Made by a program: the position numbers and the translations under genes. A stretch of 64,000 nt of DNA from JASHUC01 sp035523875. GTDB taxonomy: Bacteria; Pseudomonadota; Gammaproteobacteria; Steroidobacterales; Steroidobacteraceae. The stretch covers positions 1-64,000 of the forward strand of contig DATKPY010000010.1 in assembly GCA_035523875.1 (NCBI GenBank), in the 5' to 3' direction. Positions 51,744 to 59,808 of this stretch are shown here, one piece after another. The number at the start of each line of letters is the position of its first letter. Position 1 is the first letter of the stretch. The notes under the pieces were generated by a model. That model worked only from the letters and a program-made list of their open reading frames with translations. It was not told the DNA's origin and made no database searches.

Positions 51744-51760
51744 GCTCAATTTATTTCACC
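51744..51760 (+). promoter_or_regulatory. Related AT-rich element upstream of the aminotransferase
   Basis: gctcaatttatttcacc, 95 bases before the aminotransferase start, shares aatttatt-ca with the two receptor elements. A weaker copy; possibly the same control. Confidence 0.3.
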
Positions 51761-51854
51761 TTTGAATGACCGATTTTCAAATGTTGCGCCGCAGACAACC
51801 ATCGCGGGTCTGATTAAAGTAACAAAAGGCACCGAACGAAGCAGGAGAGGGCTG

Positions 51855-53021
51855 ATGAGCACTGAAGTTCTCGACGATCAGGCGACCGACGATCTCATCG
51901 CCCGCGGCTTCTCGCGCCGGCAACTGCTGCGGATCGCGGCGGTGTTCGGTGCGGGGGCGGCCGTGGCGACGGCCGGCCGACCCGTATGGGCCTCGGCGGG
52001 GTCGCCCGATCCGGCTCCCGTCGCCAAGGTGCGCCTCGGCGCGAACGAGTGCTGGACGGGACCGTTTACCGCAGGGCAGGTCGCCGCCGCCGAGATCATC
52101 GCTTCCTCGAACCGGTATATCCCGCGCGACGAGCGCGACGATTTCATCAGGGCGGTCATGAAGGTCGAGCGGGTGCCGTATGACCACGTGGCTCCCTGGC
52201 CGGGATCGAGCGACCCGCTTTCGCGTTCGGTCGTCACATTCTGCTCGCCCACTCGCGGGCTGGTGACCGCCAATCCGACGTTCGAGCTCACGTGGGGCAC
52301 CGCGGAATGGCTCGGAGTGCCGGTCAAGCGCGTACCGGTCAAGTCCGATTACGCGCACGATGTGCGGGCGATGGTCGCGGCCGATCCGAATCCGGGGCTG
52401 TATTACATCTGCACGCCGAACAATCCGACCGGCACCATCACACCGCTTGCGGACATCGAATGGCTGATCGCGAACAAGCCGGCGGGCTCGAAGGTGCTCA
52501 TCGACGAGGCGTACATTCACTTCGCCGGCACTCCCACGGCTTCCCACCTCGCCGTCGCGCACCACGATGTGATCGTCTCGCGCACGTTCTCGAAAATCTT
52601 CGGCATGGCGGGCATGCGGATGGGCTACATCATGGCCCACCCGGATCTGATCAAGAAGATGTGGCGCTACGACGGCGGGATGCAGTCGGGCGCATTGCCG
52701 ATTCCCTCGCTCGTGTGCGCGACCGCGAGCCTCACCCAGGCGAGCACGATCCTCGCACGCCGCCGCGAGATGCAGGCAGCCCGCGCGATGACGTTCGAGC
52801 ACCTGACCAAGCGCGAGGTCGCGTTCATTCCGAGCAACGCCAACATGTTCATGATCGACTGGAAGAGCCGGCCGGCGAAACAGATGCAGGCCGCCTTTCA
52901 GGCGCAGAGCGTGGAGATCGGGCGGTCGTGGGCCATCTGGCCGACCATCTCGCGCGTGACGGTCGGGTCCATGGCGGACATGGAAGCGTTCTGCGCCGCG
53001 CTCGATCGGGTCTGGACCTGA
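51855..53021 (+). CDS. Tat-exported PLP-dependent aminotransferase (HisC-like)
   Basis: AGGAG lies before the ATG at 51855. The 388-residue protein has a twin-arginine signal (GFSRRQLLRIAAVFGAGAAV, about 19-40). The fold-type I aminotransferase domain resembles histidinol-phosphate aminotransferase: YICTPNNPTGTITPLADIEW, VLIDEAYIHFAG, SRTFSKIFGMAGMRMGYIMA (Schiff-base lysine), then SNANMFMIDWKS. A PLP enzyme sent folded to the periplasm is unusual. It could act on an imported amino compound brought in by the receptors. It is followed by a TauE/SafE exporter gene, 89 bases away. Confidence 0.85.
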   Translation: MSTEVLDDQATDDLIARGFSRRQLLRIAAVFGAGAAVATAGRPVWASAGSPDPAPVAKVRLGANECWTGPFTAGQVAAAEIIASSNRYIPRDERDDFIRAVMKVERVPYDHVAPWPGSSDPLSRSVVTFCSPTRGLVTANPTFELTWGTAEWLGVPVKRVPVKSDYAHDVRAMVAADPNPGLYYICTPNNPTGTITPLADIEWLIANKPAGSKVLIDEAYIHFAGTPTASHLAVAHHDVIVSRTFSKIFGMAGMRMGYIMAHPDLIKKMWRYDGGMQSGALPIPSLVCATASLTQASTILARRREMQAARAMTFEHLTKREVAFIPSNANMFMIDWKSRPAKQMQAAFQAQSVEIGRSWAIWPTISRVTVGSMADMEAFCAALDRVWT

Positions 53022-53110
53022 GCGCGCGCAGCCGCGTCCTCGTGCGTCGACCCAGGCCTTGCGCCGAGGGGTCGCTGTCCTTTGCACTCAACTCCCGGGT
53101 GACCTAAATC

Positions 53111-53959
53111 GTGAACGGATACGCATTGATGGCAGGCGGGCTCAGCTCGACCACCGTGGCCGCACTGGTGATCATCCTCGGTGCCTCGGCCCTGATGAGC
53201 GGTCTCTCCGGATTCGGCTTCTCGGCGATCGGAGCGCTCTGCCTGTGGCTCCTGCCACCGAAGCTCGGGGTTCCGCTGCTCATGGGGCTCTCCACCGCCA
53301 ATCAGCTGATGTCCATCCGCCAGTTGAAGTCCGACATGATGCCGATCCGCGAGTGGTGGCCGAATGGTCCCGGCCCGTACCTGGTGGGCGGCTTTCTGGG
53401 CGTGCCCATGGGGCTCACCATCCTGCACTCCCTGCCCACCAAGACGCTCATGGCGGTGTTCGGCGCATTTCTGGTGATCTATGCCGCCTACTCGATGCTC
53501 AAGCCAGAGCGCTTGCGCGTGACGCTGAAGCACGATTCCTGGTTCCCCTCGTCGATCGTGGGATTGATCGGTGGCGTGATCGGCGGGTTTACGGCCTTTC
53601 CGGGCGCAGCCGTCGTGGTCTGGAGCGGATTACGCCATCTGCCGAAGAGTCACTCGCGCGCGATCGTGCAACCGTACATTCTCGGAATGCAGGTCCTGTC
53701 CATCTCGATGCTGGCCTTGCGGCATCCGGAGACATTCAGCCGCACCTACTGGACGCTACTTCTGGTGACGCTGCCGATCGTGCTTCCCGGCACGCTTCTC
53801 GGTGTATATCTGTATCGCTCGCTCTCGGACATCAATTTTCGGCGGGTTACTTACGTCCTCCTCGGCACCTCGGGTGTGGGTCTGCTGGTCAAGTCGGCCG
53901 GCGCAATCGCTCTGCTCGCGGCTGCCGTCGCGGGCGTCACGCTGATCAGCTCGCACTGA
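53111..53959 (+). CDS. TauE/SafE family membrane exporter
   Basis: The GTG at 53111 gives 282 residues with about eight membrane helices. The family pattern is visible in both halves: SALMSGLSGFGFSAIGALCL, PLLMGLSTANQLMSI, then GLIGGVIGGFTAFPGAAVVV and LGMQVLSISMLAL. Members export sulfite or sulfoacetate or carry other organic anions. In line after the aminotransferase, it may remove a product of amino-sulfonate use, inferred. Confidence 0.85.
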   Translation: MNGYALMAGGLSSTTVAALVIILGASALMSGLSGFGFSAIGALCLWLLPPKLGVPLLMGLSTANQLMSIRQLKSDMMPIREWWPNGPGPYLVGGFLGVPMGLTILHSLPTKTLMAVFGAFLVIYAAYSMLKPERLRVTLKHDSWFPSSIVGLIGGVIGGFTAFPGAAVVVWSGLRHLPKSHSRAIVQPYILGMQVLSISMLALRHPETFSRTYWTLLLVTLPIVLPGTLLGVYLYRSLSDINFRRVTYVLLGTSGVGLLVKSAGAIALLAAAVAGVTLISSH

Positions 53960-54388
53960 GCCGCGCGACTCCGCGGCCCTTCGAGCCACCTACTGCCGGG
54001 TCTCTCTCGAGCTGGCCTCGCGCGGCGCGCTGCGCGCTGCGCGCTGCATGCTGCGTGCTGCGAAGTGCGCACGGCTGCTGGCTCGGGCTGCGCCAAAGTG
54101 GTGCGTCAGCCTCAATTGCGACTGTCCCAAGCTCCGCGCAAGGCGTCCGGTGTACAGCGCGGCGTTGCATGCGCCGGACCGTGAAAATAATTCACCCGTG
54201 ATGCGGGTACGCTATAAATCAAGGCATTTCGCCACTCACCGCGGCGTTTGCGAAATGCGGCCGGCGCGCGCTTTCTCGATGGTGACTTGAGCATTGTGCT
54301 GATATAGTGCCCAGCGCTGACACATCGCACCGGGACTGAACACCGGCGCGCAGGTAAACGCGTGATGGGTTTCGAGAGAGGGGCAATC
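53960..54388. other. Intergenic with heptamer repeats before urcA
   Basis: About 430 bases. It contains the heptamer array at 54027-54061 and a likely promoter for the next gene near 54280-54310 (ttgagcattgtgctgatatag). No gene seen. Confidence 0.4.
54027..54061 (+). repeat. Five tandem heptamers (gcgctgc)
   Basis: Three perfect gcgctgc copies at 54027-54047 are followed by atgctgc and gtgctgc to 54061. A small slip-prone tandem repeat in the intergenic region. Confidence 0.85.
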
Positions 54389-54778
54389 ATGTCAATCAAG
54401 TCAACGTCGCTCCGCACGGCTGTCGCCGCAGCGGTTCTGGCAATCGCATCCACGGCGCTCTATGCCGAATCGGCGCCGATCGCGGGCGTCCAGCTGGACG
54501 CCGTCCAGCACTCGACGGCGGTGCGCTACTCGGATCTGAACCTCGCTCTGCCGAGCGACGTGGCCGAGCTTTATCGGCGTATCAGTATTGCAGCGGACCA
54601 GGTCTGCGGACCGCGGGCGCTCACCGGCTCGTATTCGGCCTCGGCCGGCTATACGCGCTGCTTCGATCGCGCCGTGGAGCATGCCGTGGCGCACGTCGGC
54701 CAGCCGGCGCTCACCGCCTTTTATCAGGAGAAGCTGCAGCGCTCGGGACCGCACGAGCTCGCCGTCGCCTCGCAGTAA
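54389..54778 (+). CDS. UrcA family protein
   Basis: AGAGGGG lies before the ATG at 54389 (in-frame ATG 54365 possible). The 129-residue product has a signal peptide (SLRTAVAAAVLAIASTALYA). The UrcA pattern follows: TAVRYSDLNLALPSDVAELY, RRISIAADQVCGP and AGYTRCFDRAVEHAVAHVGQ, with two cysteines likely in a disulfide. UrcA proteins are small periplasmic proteins of unknown function. It ends in a clear terminator. Confidence 0.85.
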   Translation: MSIKSTSLRTAVAAAVLAIASTALYAESAPIAGVQLDAVQHSTAVRYSDLNLALPSDVAELYRRISIAADQVCGPRALTGSYSASAGYTRCFDRAVEHAVAHVGQPALTAFYQEKLQRSGPHELAVASQ

Positions 54779-54813
54779 AGCCGACCTGCCCGCGCATCCC
54801 GGTGCCGGGCTCA

Positions 54814-54848
54814 CGGGGCGAGCAGTCGCTGCTCGCCCCGCTTTGTTT
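54814..54848 (+). terminator. Intrinsic terminator after urcA
   Basis: cggggcgagcag (54814-54825), loop tcg, ctgctcgccccg (54829-54840) form a 12-base-pair stem followed by ctttgttt. It can also serve the convergent methyltransferase gene, though without a T run on that strand. Confidence 0.85.
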
Positions 54849-55677
54849 ATGTGCGCCGTGCGATCAATGCCTCGGATGCGATGAGCTCGGCGACATCGCC
54901 TGCCGGCGTGGCGAACCGAGTCATGAGCTCGCGGACTTCGTCGGCGAGCTGAGCGGCCCGCCCGCCCAGTCGGGCCGGGGCGGTGCTCGACATCGAGAAT
55001 GCCCGCTCGACGAACATCGCGACGGGCGTGAGGCGCTGCTCGATGACCGTGACGCGCTCGAGCGTGCCGAACGGGGAGCCGAGCAGGACGTTCTCATGGG
55101 ACTGCCACTCCGGTGCCGCGCGCTGCGCGCGCCCCGCATCATCGACGGCGAAGCGCTCGAGCACCGCCCGATACGGCTTGACCCAGCCGTTCGCGCCGTA
55201 CTCCTCCGGATGGCGATCGCCGAACAGGACCACCGCCCCTTCGGGCTCGATGAGCGCATCGAGGCGGGCGAGCGTGCGGGTGCGGTCCATCCAATGGAAT
55301 GCGCGCCCGATCGTGACCAGGCGGAACGTTCCGAGGGAGGGCTCGAGATCCTCGCCGCGCGACTGCACGAAGCGCACGCTCACGGCAGCTCGGGCTGCAT
55401 GGTCCGCGGCGACTGCGAGCATGGCGGGTTCCGGGTCGACCGCGACCACCTCGCGCACGAGCGGCGCGAACATGACGGCAAGCGGCGCGGGACCGCAGCC
55501 GAGATCGAGGAGTCGGTGCGAGGAATTGAGTCCGCAGAGCAGGCTCACGTCACCCACGAGCCGTCGAGGATACTCGGGGCGGCCGCGCAGATAGTGAGCC
55601 GCGGCGGACTGAAAGCGGCGCGAATCGGTCGCCGGCGTGGGGGCTCGCGGTTGCGAGCTCGACAGTGGCGCGTCCAT
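54847..55677 (-). CDS. Class I SAM-dependent methyltransferase
   Basis: The start at 55677 gives 276 residues. The N-terminus AAAHYLRGRPEYPRRLVGDV is typical, followed by motif I (RLLDLGCGPAPLAVMFAPLV), VVAVDPEPAMLAVAADHAAR and GEDLEPSLGTFRLVTIGRAF, then HWMDRTRTLARLDALIEPEG. This is the methyltransferase_11 layout. Substrate unknown. It is divergent from the dioxygenase operon with 196 bases between. Confidence 0.82.
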   Translation of the reverse strand: MDAPLSSSQPRAPTPATDSRRFQSAAAHYLRGRPEYPRRLVGDVSLLCGLNSSHRLLDLGCGPAPLAVMFAPLVREVVAVDPEPAMLAVAADHAARAAVSVRFVQSRGEDLEPSLGTFRLVTIGRAFHWMDRTRTLARLDALIEPEGAVVLFGDRHPEEYGANGWVKPYRAVLERFAVDDAGRAQRAAPEWQSHENVLLGSPFGTLERVTVIEQRLTPVAMFVERAFSMSSTAPARLGGRAAQLADEVRELMTRFATPAGDVAELIASEALIARRT

Positions 55678-55873
55678 GTCGCGAGGATCCCGCGCGCGGC
55701 CGTCCCTCGCAAGCGTTGCAGGAGCCCGCGATGCGCCCCGCGCGTCCGCTCGCTCGGGCACCCGCCACCGCCTACGCCGGCGGCGTGTTGACACGCTTCG
55801 GAGGGCTCCCTAGGCTCTGGCGCGCCGCCCGCCGTCGCCGCGGCGCGCAACGCGGAGCCGCGGAGAACCATGC

Positions 55874-56803
55874 ATGATCATTCGTGATGAACTGCAGCTC
55901 ACCGAGGCGGTGCTCGCCGAGACCGAGCGTACGACCGATCCGCGCCTGAAGGAGATTCTTAAGTCCCTCGTTCGCCACCTCCACGGCTTTGCTCGCGAGG
56001 TGCGGCTGACGGAGAAGGAGTTCGATCAGGCGATCAATCTCGTTACCGCCCTCGGACACAAGACGACCGAGAGCCACAACGAGACGCGCCTGATCGCCGG
56101 GAGCCTGGGGCTGTCGATGCTGGTGTGCCTGATGAACAATGGCGAGCGCGGCAAGCGCGAGACGTCGGCGAACTTGCTCGGTCCCTTCTGGCGCGCGGGC
56201 GCTCCGCAGATGAAGAACGGTGCCTCGATCGTGCGGTCTGCGACTCCCGGGCCGCCGCTTTTCTTCACCGGCCGGATCGTCGCTCTCAACGGCAGTCCCG
56301 TAGCGGGGGCGCGCATCGATGTCTGGCACGCTTCCCCCGCCGGCCTCTACGAGAACCAGGATCCCTCCCAAGCGGAGTGGAATCTGCGCGGCACGTTCAC
56401 GAGCGACGAGCACGGTCTGTTCTCCTATCGAAGCGTCAAGCCCTCCGGGTATCCCGTCCCCATGGACGGTCCGACCGGTGCGCTCCTGCGGGCGCAGGGG
56501 CGGCATCCGTTCCGCCCCGCGCATCTGCATTCGCTCATCTACAAGCCCGGCTTCAAGACCATGACCTCCCAGATCTACAGCCACGACGATCCGCTCCTCG
56601 AGACGGATGCACAGTTCGGCGTGACCCAAACCCTCATCGGGCACTACGTGCGCCACGAGGGTGAGCCGGCGCCGGACCCGGACGTAAAGGAGCCCTGGTA
56701 CAGCCTCGAGCACGTGTTCGTGCTCGAGCCAGGCGAGGCCTGGCTGCCCACTCCGCCGGTCAGCGCGAAAACGCGCCGCACCGCGACCGAGGAAGTGCAT
56801 TGA
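55874..56803 (+). CDS. Intradiol ring-cleavage dioxygenase (hydroxyquinol/catechol 1,2-dioxygenase-like)
   Basis: The 309-residue protein has the N-terminal dimerisation helices (EILKSLVRHLHGFAREVRLT, DQAINLVTALGHKTTESHNE). The catalytic domain carries the four iron ligands in the usual spacing: Tyr159 (PAGLYENQ), Tyr193 (SGYPVP), and His217 and His219 (RPAHLHSLIYKPGF). It opens catechol or hydroxyquinol between the two hydroxyl groups with oxygen, giving a muconate or maleylacetate. It is the first of three tightly spaced genes (NTF2-like, then FAH), so the trio is an aromatic degradation operon. Confidence 0.9.
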   Translation: MIIRDELQLTEAVLAETERTTDPRLKEILKSLVRHLHGFAREVRLTEKEFDQAINLVTALGHKTTESHNETRLIAGSLGLSMLVCLMNNGERGKRETSANLLGPFWRAGAPQMKNGASIVRSATPGPPLFFTGRIVALNGSPVAGARIDVWHASPAGLYENQDPSQAEWNLRGTFTSDEHGLFSYRSVKPSGYPVPMDGPTGALLRAQGRHPFRPAHLHSLIYKPGFKTMTSQIYSHDDPLLETDAQFGVTQTLIGHYVRHEGEPAPDPDVKEPWYSLEHVFVLEPGEAWLPTPPVSAKTRRTATEEVH

Positions 56804-56813
56804 GCGCCCCGCG

Positions 56814-57290
56814 ATGAGCGGGTCGCAGACGCCGGCCGGAGCGCTCACGGCCGAGAGCATGGAGGCGGCGATCCGCGGTTACTTCGCGGCGTGCAATTCC
56901 GGGGACATCGAGCGCATCGCGCGCTGCTTCGAGCCGCAGGCGGTCCATTACTTTCCGCCGGGCATGTACGAGGGTCCCTTTCGCGGTGCGCGGGTGATCG
57001 CGCGCAGGTGGCACGAGGCGGTGGCCACGCTCGGCTCGTTCTGGACCGTGGATCAGGTGCTGTGCGAGCCTGCCACGCGCCGCGCGGTGATCGAATGGAC
57101 CCACTTCAAGCGCGTACGCGGCGTGCTGCTGCGCGGGGATGAGTGGTACCGCTTCAGCGCCCGGGGGCTCATCGAGGAGATTCGCGCCTACTATGCCTCG
57201 CCCCAGGACGGCGCGCTCGAGCGCCTCGAGCTGGCGGGCTTCGACTACGCCGGACGGGGCTATCCGCTCGTCCCGCCCGCGGATGAGTGA
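56814..57290 (+). CDS. NTF2/SnoaL-like protein
   Basis: The 158-residue protein starts 10 bases after the dioxygenase gene. The NTF2 fold is visible: SMEAAIRGYFAACNSGDIER, CFEPQAVHYFPPGMYEGPFR, GARVIARRWHEAVATLGSFW, VIEWTHFKRVRGVLLRGDEW, YRFSARGLIEEIRAYYASPQ. It could be an isomerase or dehydratase-like helper for a ring product; the catalytic residues cannot be given. Confidence 0.75.
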   Translation: MSGSQTPAGALTAESMEAAIRGYFAACNSGDIERIARCFEPQAVHYFPPGMYEGPFRGARVIARRWHEAVATLGSFWTVDQVLCEPATRRAVIEWTHFKRVRGVLLRGDEWYRFSARGLIEEIRAYYASPQDGALERLELAGFDYAGRGYPLVPPADE

Positions 57291-57302
57291 CCGCGTTCGC
57301 CC

Positions 57303-58139
57303 ATGAGCGTGCAGCCGCTTCTCGAGACGCGACGGATCCTGCTCGATGGCGCTGCGGTCGAAGTGCGGCGCGAGGGCGACCGGCTCATCGCGCCCGGCGG
57401 CCGCAGCCTGCCGATCGATGAGGCGGCGCACCTACCGCCTGTCGTCCCGACCAAGATCCTCTGCGTGCACCTGAACTACCGCGGCCGCGCCGCGGAGCTG
57501 CACACGGCGCTGCCTACCGCGCCGAACTACTTCCAGAAGCCGCTGTCGTGCCTCAACGCGCATCGCGGCAGCGTGATTCGCCCGCGCGGATGTCGCTATC
57601 TCAACTACGAGGGGGAGGTCGCGATCGTGATCGGGCGCGCGGCGCGCAACATTCGCCGCGACGCGGCCGCCGCCTACGTCGCAGGCTACACGCTCGCGAA
57701 CGATTTCGCGCTGCATGACTTCCGCGATGCGGACCGCGGTGCGATGCTGCGCGTGAAGGGCGCCGACACGCTCGGGGTGGTCGGTCCGGGGCTGGTACGC
57801 GGCTGGACGCCGCGCGATCAGGTGCTGAGGACGCGCGTCAACGGCATGCTCGTACAGGAAGCGCCGCTCACCGAGATGATCTTCGATATCTCCTACCTCA
57901 TCGCTGACCTCGCGCGCACGATGACGCTTCTCCCCGGCGATCTGATCCTGACCGGAACCCCCGCCAACTCGAGACCGGTCGAGCCGGGTGACCGGGTGAG
58001 CGTCGAGGTGGAGGGACTCGGATGCCTCGAATGCCGGATCGACGAGAGTGAGACACCGCTCGGGACGGAATGCGGCTGGCCCCCTTCGGCGAGCGAGAAG
58101 GTGCTGGGCGTCGCCCTCGGAGAGGCGCTGCGCGAGTAG
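57303..58139 (+). CDS. Fumarylacetoacetate hydrolase family protein
   Basis: The 278-residue protein starts 12 bases after the NTF2-like gene. It has the FAH fold: KILCVHLNYRGRAAEL, NYFQKPLSCLNAHRGSVIRP, the metal-binding YEGEVAIVIGRAARN (E-x-E pattern), YTLANDFALHDFRD and LRVKGADTLGVVGPGLV, then GDLILTGTPANSRPVEPGD. FAH relatives hydrate or decarboxylate oxo-diacids, or cleave beta-diketones, in aromatic breakdown. In this operon it likely acts after the dioxygenase. Confidence 0.88.
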   Translation: MSVQPLLETRRILLDGAAVEVRREGDRLIAPGGRSLPIDEAAHLPPVVPTKILCVHLNYRGRAAELHTALPTAPNYFQKPLSCLNAHRGSVIRPRGCRYLNYEGEVAIVIGRAARNIRRDAAAAYVAGYTLANDFALHDFRDADRGAMLRVKGADTLGVVGPGLVRGWTPRDQVLRTRVNGMLVQEAPLTEMIFDISYLIADLARTMTLLPGDLILTGTPANSRPVEPGDRVSVEVEGLGCLECRIDESETPLGTECGWPPSASEKVLGVALGEALRE

Positions 58140-58166
58140 CGCACCGGCAGCCGAGGCAGGGGCGCC

Positions 58167-59012
58167 TCAGCGCACGATCGCGGGGTACAGGCGCGAGCAC
58201 AGCGCGACCAAGCCGATGAGCGTTGCGGCGAGCACGGAGAAATCGACACCGAGCCCCAGATGGGCGACGGATCCGCCGGGCAGCAGGCACGCACGCAGAC
58301 CGTCGATCTGATAAGTGAGGGGATTCACGCGCGCGACGGCGCGCAACCAGTCCGGCATCAGGCTCGTCGGATAGATCGCATTGCTCGCGAAGAACAGCGG
58401 CATCGTGAGCACTTGACCGACGCCCATGAACCGCTCGCGCGTCTTTACGATGCACGCGACCGAGAGCGAGAAGGACGAGAACACCATCGCCCCCAGGATC
58501 ACGAGCAGGGCCGCGCCGATGAGGTCGATCGGGCTCAGATTCAAGCGCACCCCGAGCACGATCCCGAGCACGAGCACGACGAGCGCTTGGATCAACGCAC
58601 GCGCGCCGCCGCCGAGCGCCTTGCCGAGCACGAGCGCGGCCCGCGGCGTCGGGCTCGCCAGAAACTTGTGCACGATGCCAAGATCGCGCTCCCAGATGAC
58701 CGAGATGCCGTTGAAGATGGCGATGAACAGTACGCTCTGCGCGAGCACCCCGGGTACGAGGAAATCGATGTACGGCGTGCGGCCCGTGTCGATCATCCGG
58801 GCGCGCGCCATCACTTGACCGAAGACGGTGAGCCAGAGTATCGGTTGAATCGCGCGCGTGGCGAGCTCGGTGGGATCGCGCGCGAGCTTGCGCAGATCCA
58901 TCTCGGCCACGGCGATTGCCTTGGGTACGAGCGCCGCGGCGGCCGACAACGGCGCGCCGTTCGCTCGCTCAGCCGAGACGCTGGGCGACGCGACGGGTCC
59001 GGGAGGTCTCAT
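58167..59012 (-). CDS. ABC-2 type exporter permease
   Basis: The start at 59012 gives 281 residues with six membrane helices. The order is typical: LATRAIQPILWLTVFGQVMA, SVLFIAIFNGISVIWERDLG, FLASPTPRAALVLGKALGGG, VVLVLGIVLGVRLNLSP, FFASNAIYPTSLMPDWLRAV, ARVNPLTYQIDGLRACLL. This is a drug/lipid type ABC-2 permease. The start overlaps the ATPase gene by 44 bases, so both are made together. Confidence 0.88.
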   Translation of the reverse strand: MRPPGPVASPSVSAERANGAPLSAAAALVPKAIAVAEMDLRKLARDPTELATRAIQPILWLTVFGQVMARARMIDTGRTPYIDFLVPGVLAQSVLFIAIFNGISVIWERDLGIVHKFLASPTPRAALVLGKALGGGARALIQALVVLVLGIVLGVRLNLSPIDLIGAALLVILGAMVFSSFSLSVACIVKTRERFMGVGQVLTMPLFFASNAIYPTSLMPDWLRAVARVNPLTYQIDGLRACLLPGGSVAHLGLGVDFSVLAATLIGLVALCSRLYPAIVR

Positions 59013-59769
59013 CGTAAGCTTCCGCGGTCTCGGGCTCGGACTCGGTGTAGTGCGCGAAGACGCCCTCGAGCGTAGCGCTGGCACCGATGGAGCGCTCGAG
59101 CTCGGTGGGTGATCCAAGCGCCGCAAGTCTACCCCGGTGCAGGATCGCAATCCGGTCGCACAGCCGCTCCGCCTCGTCCATGTAGTGGGTGGTGACGAGG
59201 ATGGTGCAGCGCGCGCTCGCCTTGAGCTCGTCGATGTGATCCCAGACCATCTTGCGCGCGAGCGGATCGAGTCCCACGGTTGGCTCGTCGAGAAACAGCA
59301 CGCGCGGCTCATGCAACGTCGATTGCGCGATCTCGAGGCTGCGGATCATCCCGCCGGAGTAGGTACGGACCAACCGCGCGGAGGCGTGCTCGAGTCCGCC
59401 GCGCCGCAGCGCTTCACGGATGCGCACCGCCCGCTGCTTGCGCGGCACGTCGTAGAGCTTCGCCATCACGAGCAGGTTCTCGTATCCGGTGAGCTCCGCA
59501 TCGGCCGAGAGAGCCTGCGGCACGTAGCCGATCGCGCGCCGCACCCGCATCGGCTCTCGTTCTACGTCGTGACCGCACACCCGCGCCGAGCCGCTCGTCG
59601 CGGGCAGCAGCGTCGTGAGGATCTTGATCACGGTGGACTTGCCCGCACCGTTTCGCCCGATCAGTCCGCACACCGACCCTGCCGCGACCTCGAAGCTCAG
59701 ATGGTCCACCGCCGTGATGGCGCCGAAGCACCGCACGAGATCCTCAATGACGATGACGGCATCACTCAC
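58969..59769 (-). CDS. ABC transporter ATP-binding protein (ABC-2 exporter)
   Basis: The 266-residue protein has Walker A GRNGAGKST, the Q-loop in RRAIGYVPQALSADAELTGY, the signature YSGGMIRSLEIAQ, Walker B VLFLDEPTVGLDP and the H-loop TTHYMDEAERLCD. It is the DrrA/CcmA-type ATPase for the downstream permease. The C-terminal 40 residues (ASATLEGVFAHYTESEPETA) are a regulatory tail. The signature starts with Y in place of the usual L, as in some DrrA relatives. Confidence 0.9.
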   Translation of the reverse strand: MSDAVIVIEDLVRCFGAITAVDHLSFEVAAGSVCGLIGRNGAGKSTVIKILTTLLPATSGSARVCGHDVEREPMRVRRAIGYVPQALSADAELTGYENLLVMAKLYDVPRKQRAVRIREALRRGGLEHASARLVRTYSGGMIRSLEIAQSTLHEPRVLFLDEPTVGLDPLARKMVWDHIDELKASARCTILVTTHYMDEAERLCDRIAILHRGRLAALGSPTELERSIGASATLEGVFAHYTESEPETAEAYDETSRTRRVAQRLG

Positions 59770-59808
59770 GAGCGAGCATCCGCCATCGGCATGAGTCGCT
59801 GCATTTCT

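Noticed and set aside
54027..54061. Heptamer array as a CRISPR or origin iteron
   Set aside because: Units are only seven bases without spacers, and no replication or Cas gene is near.
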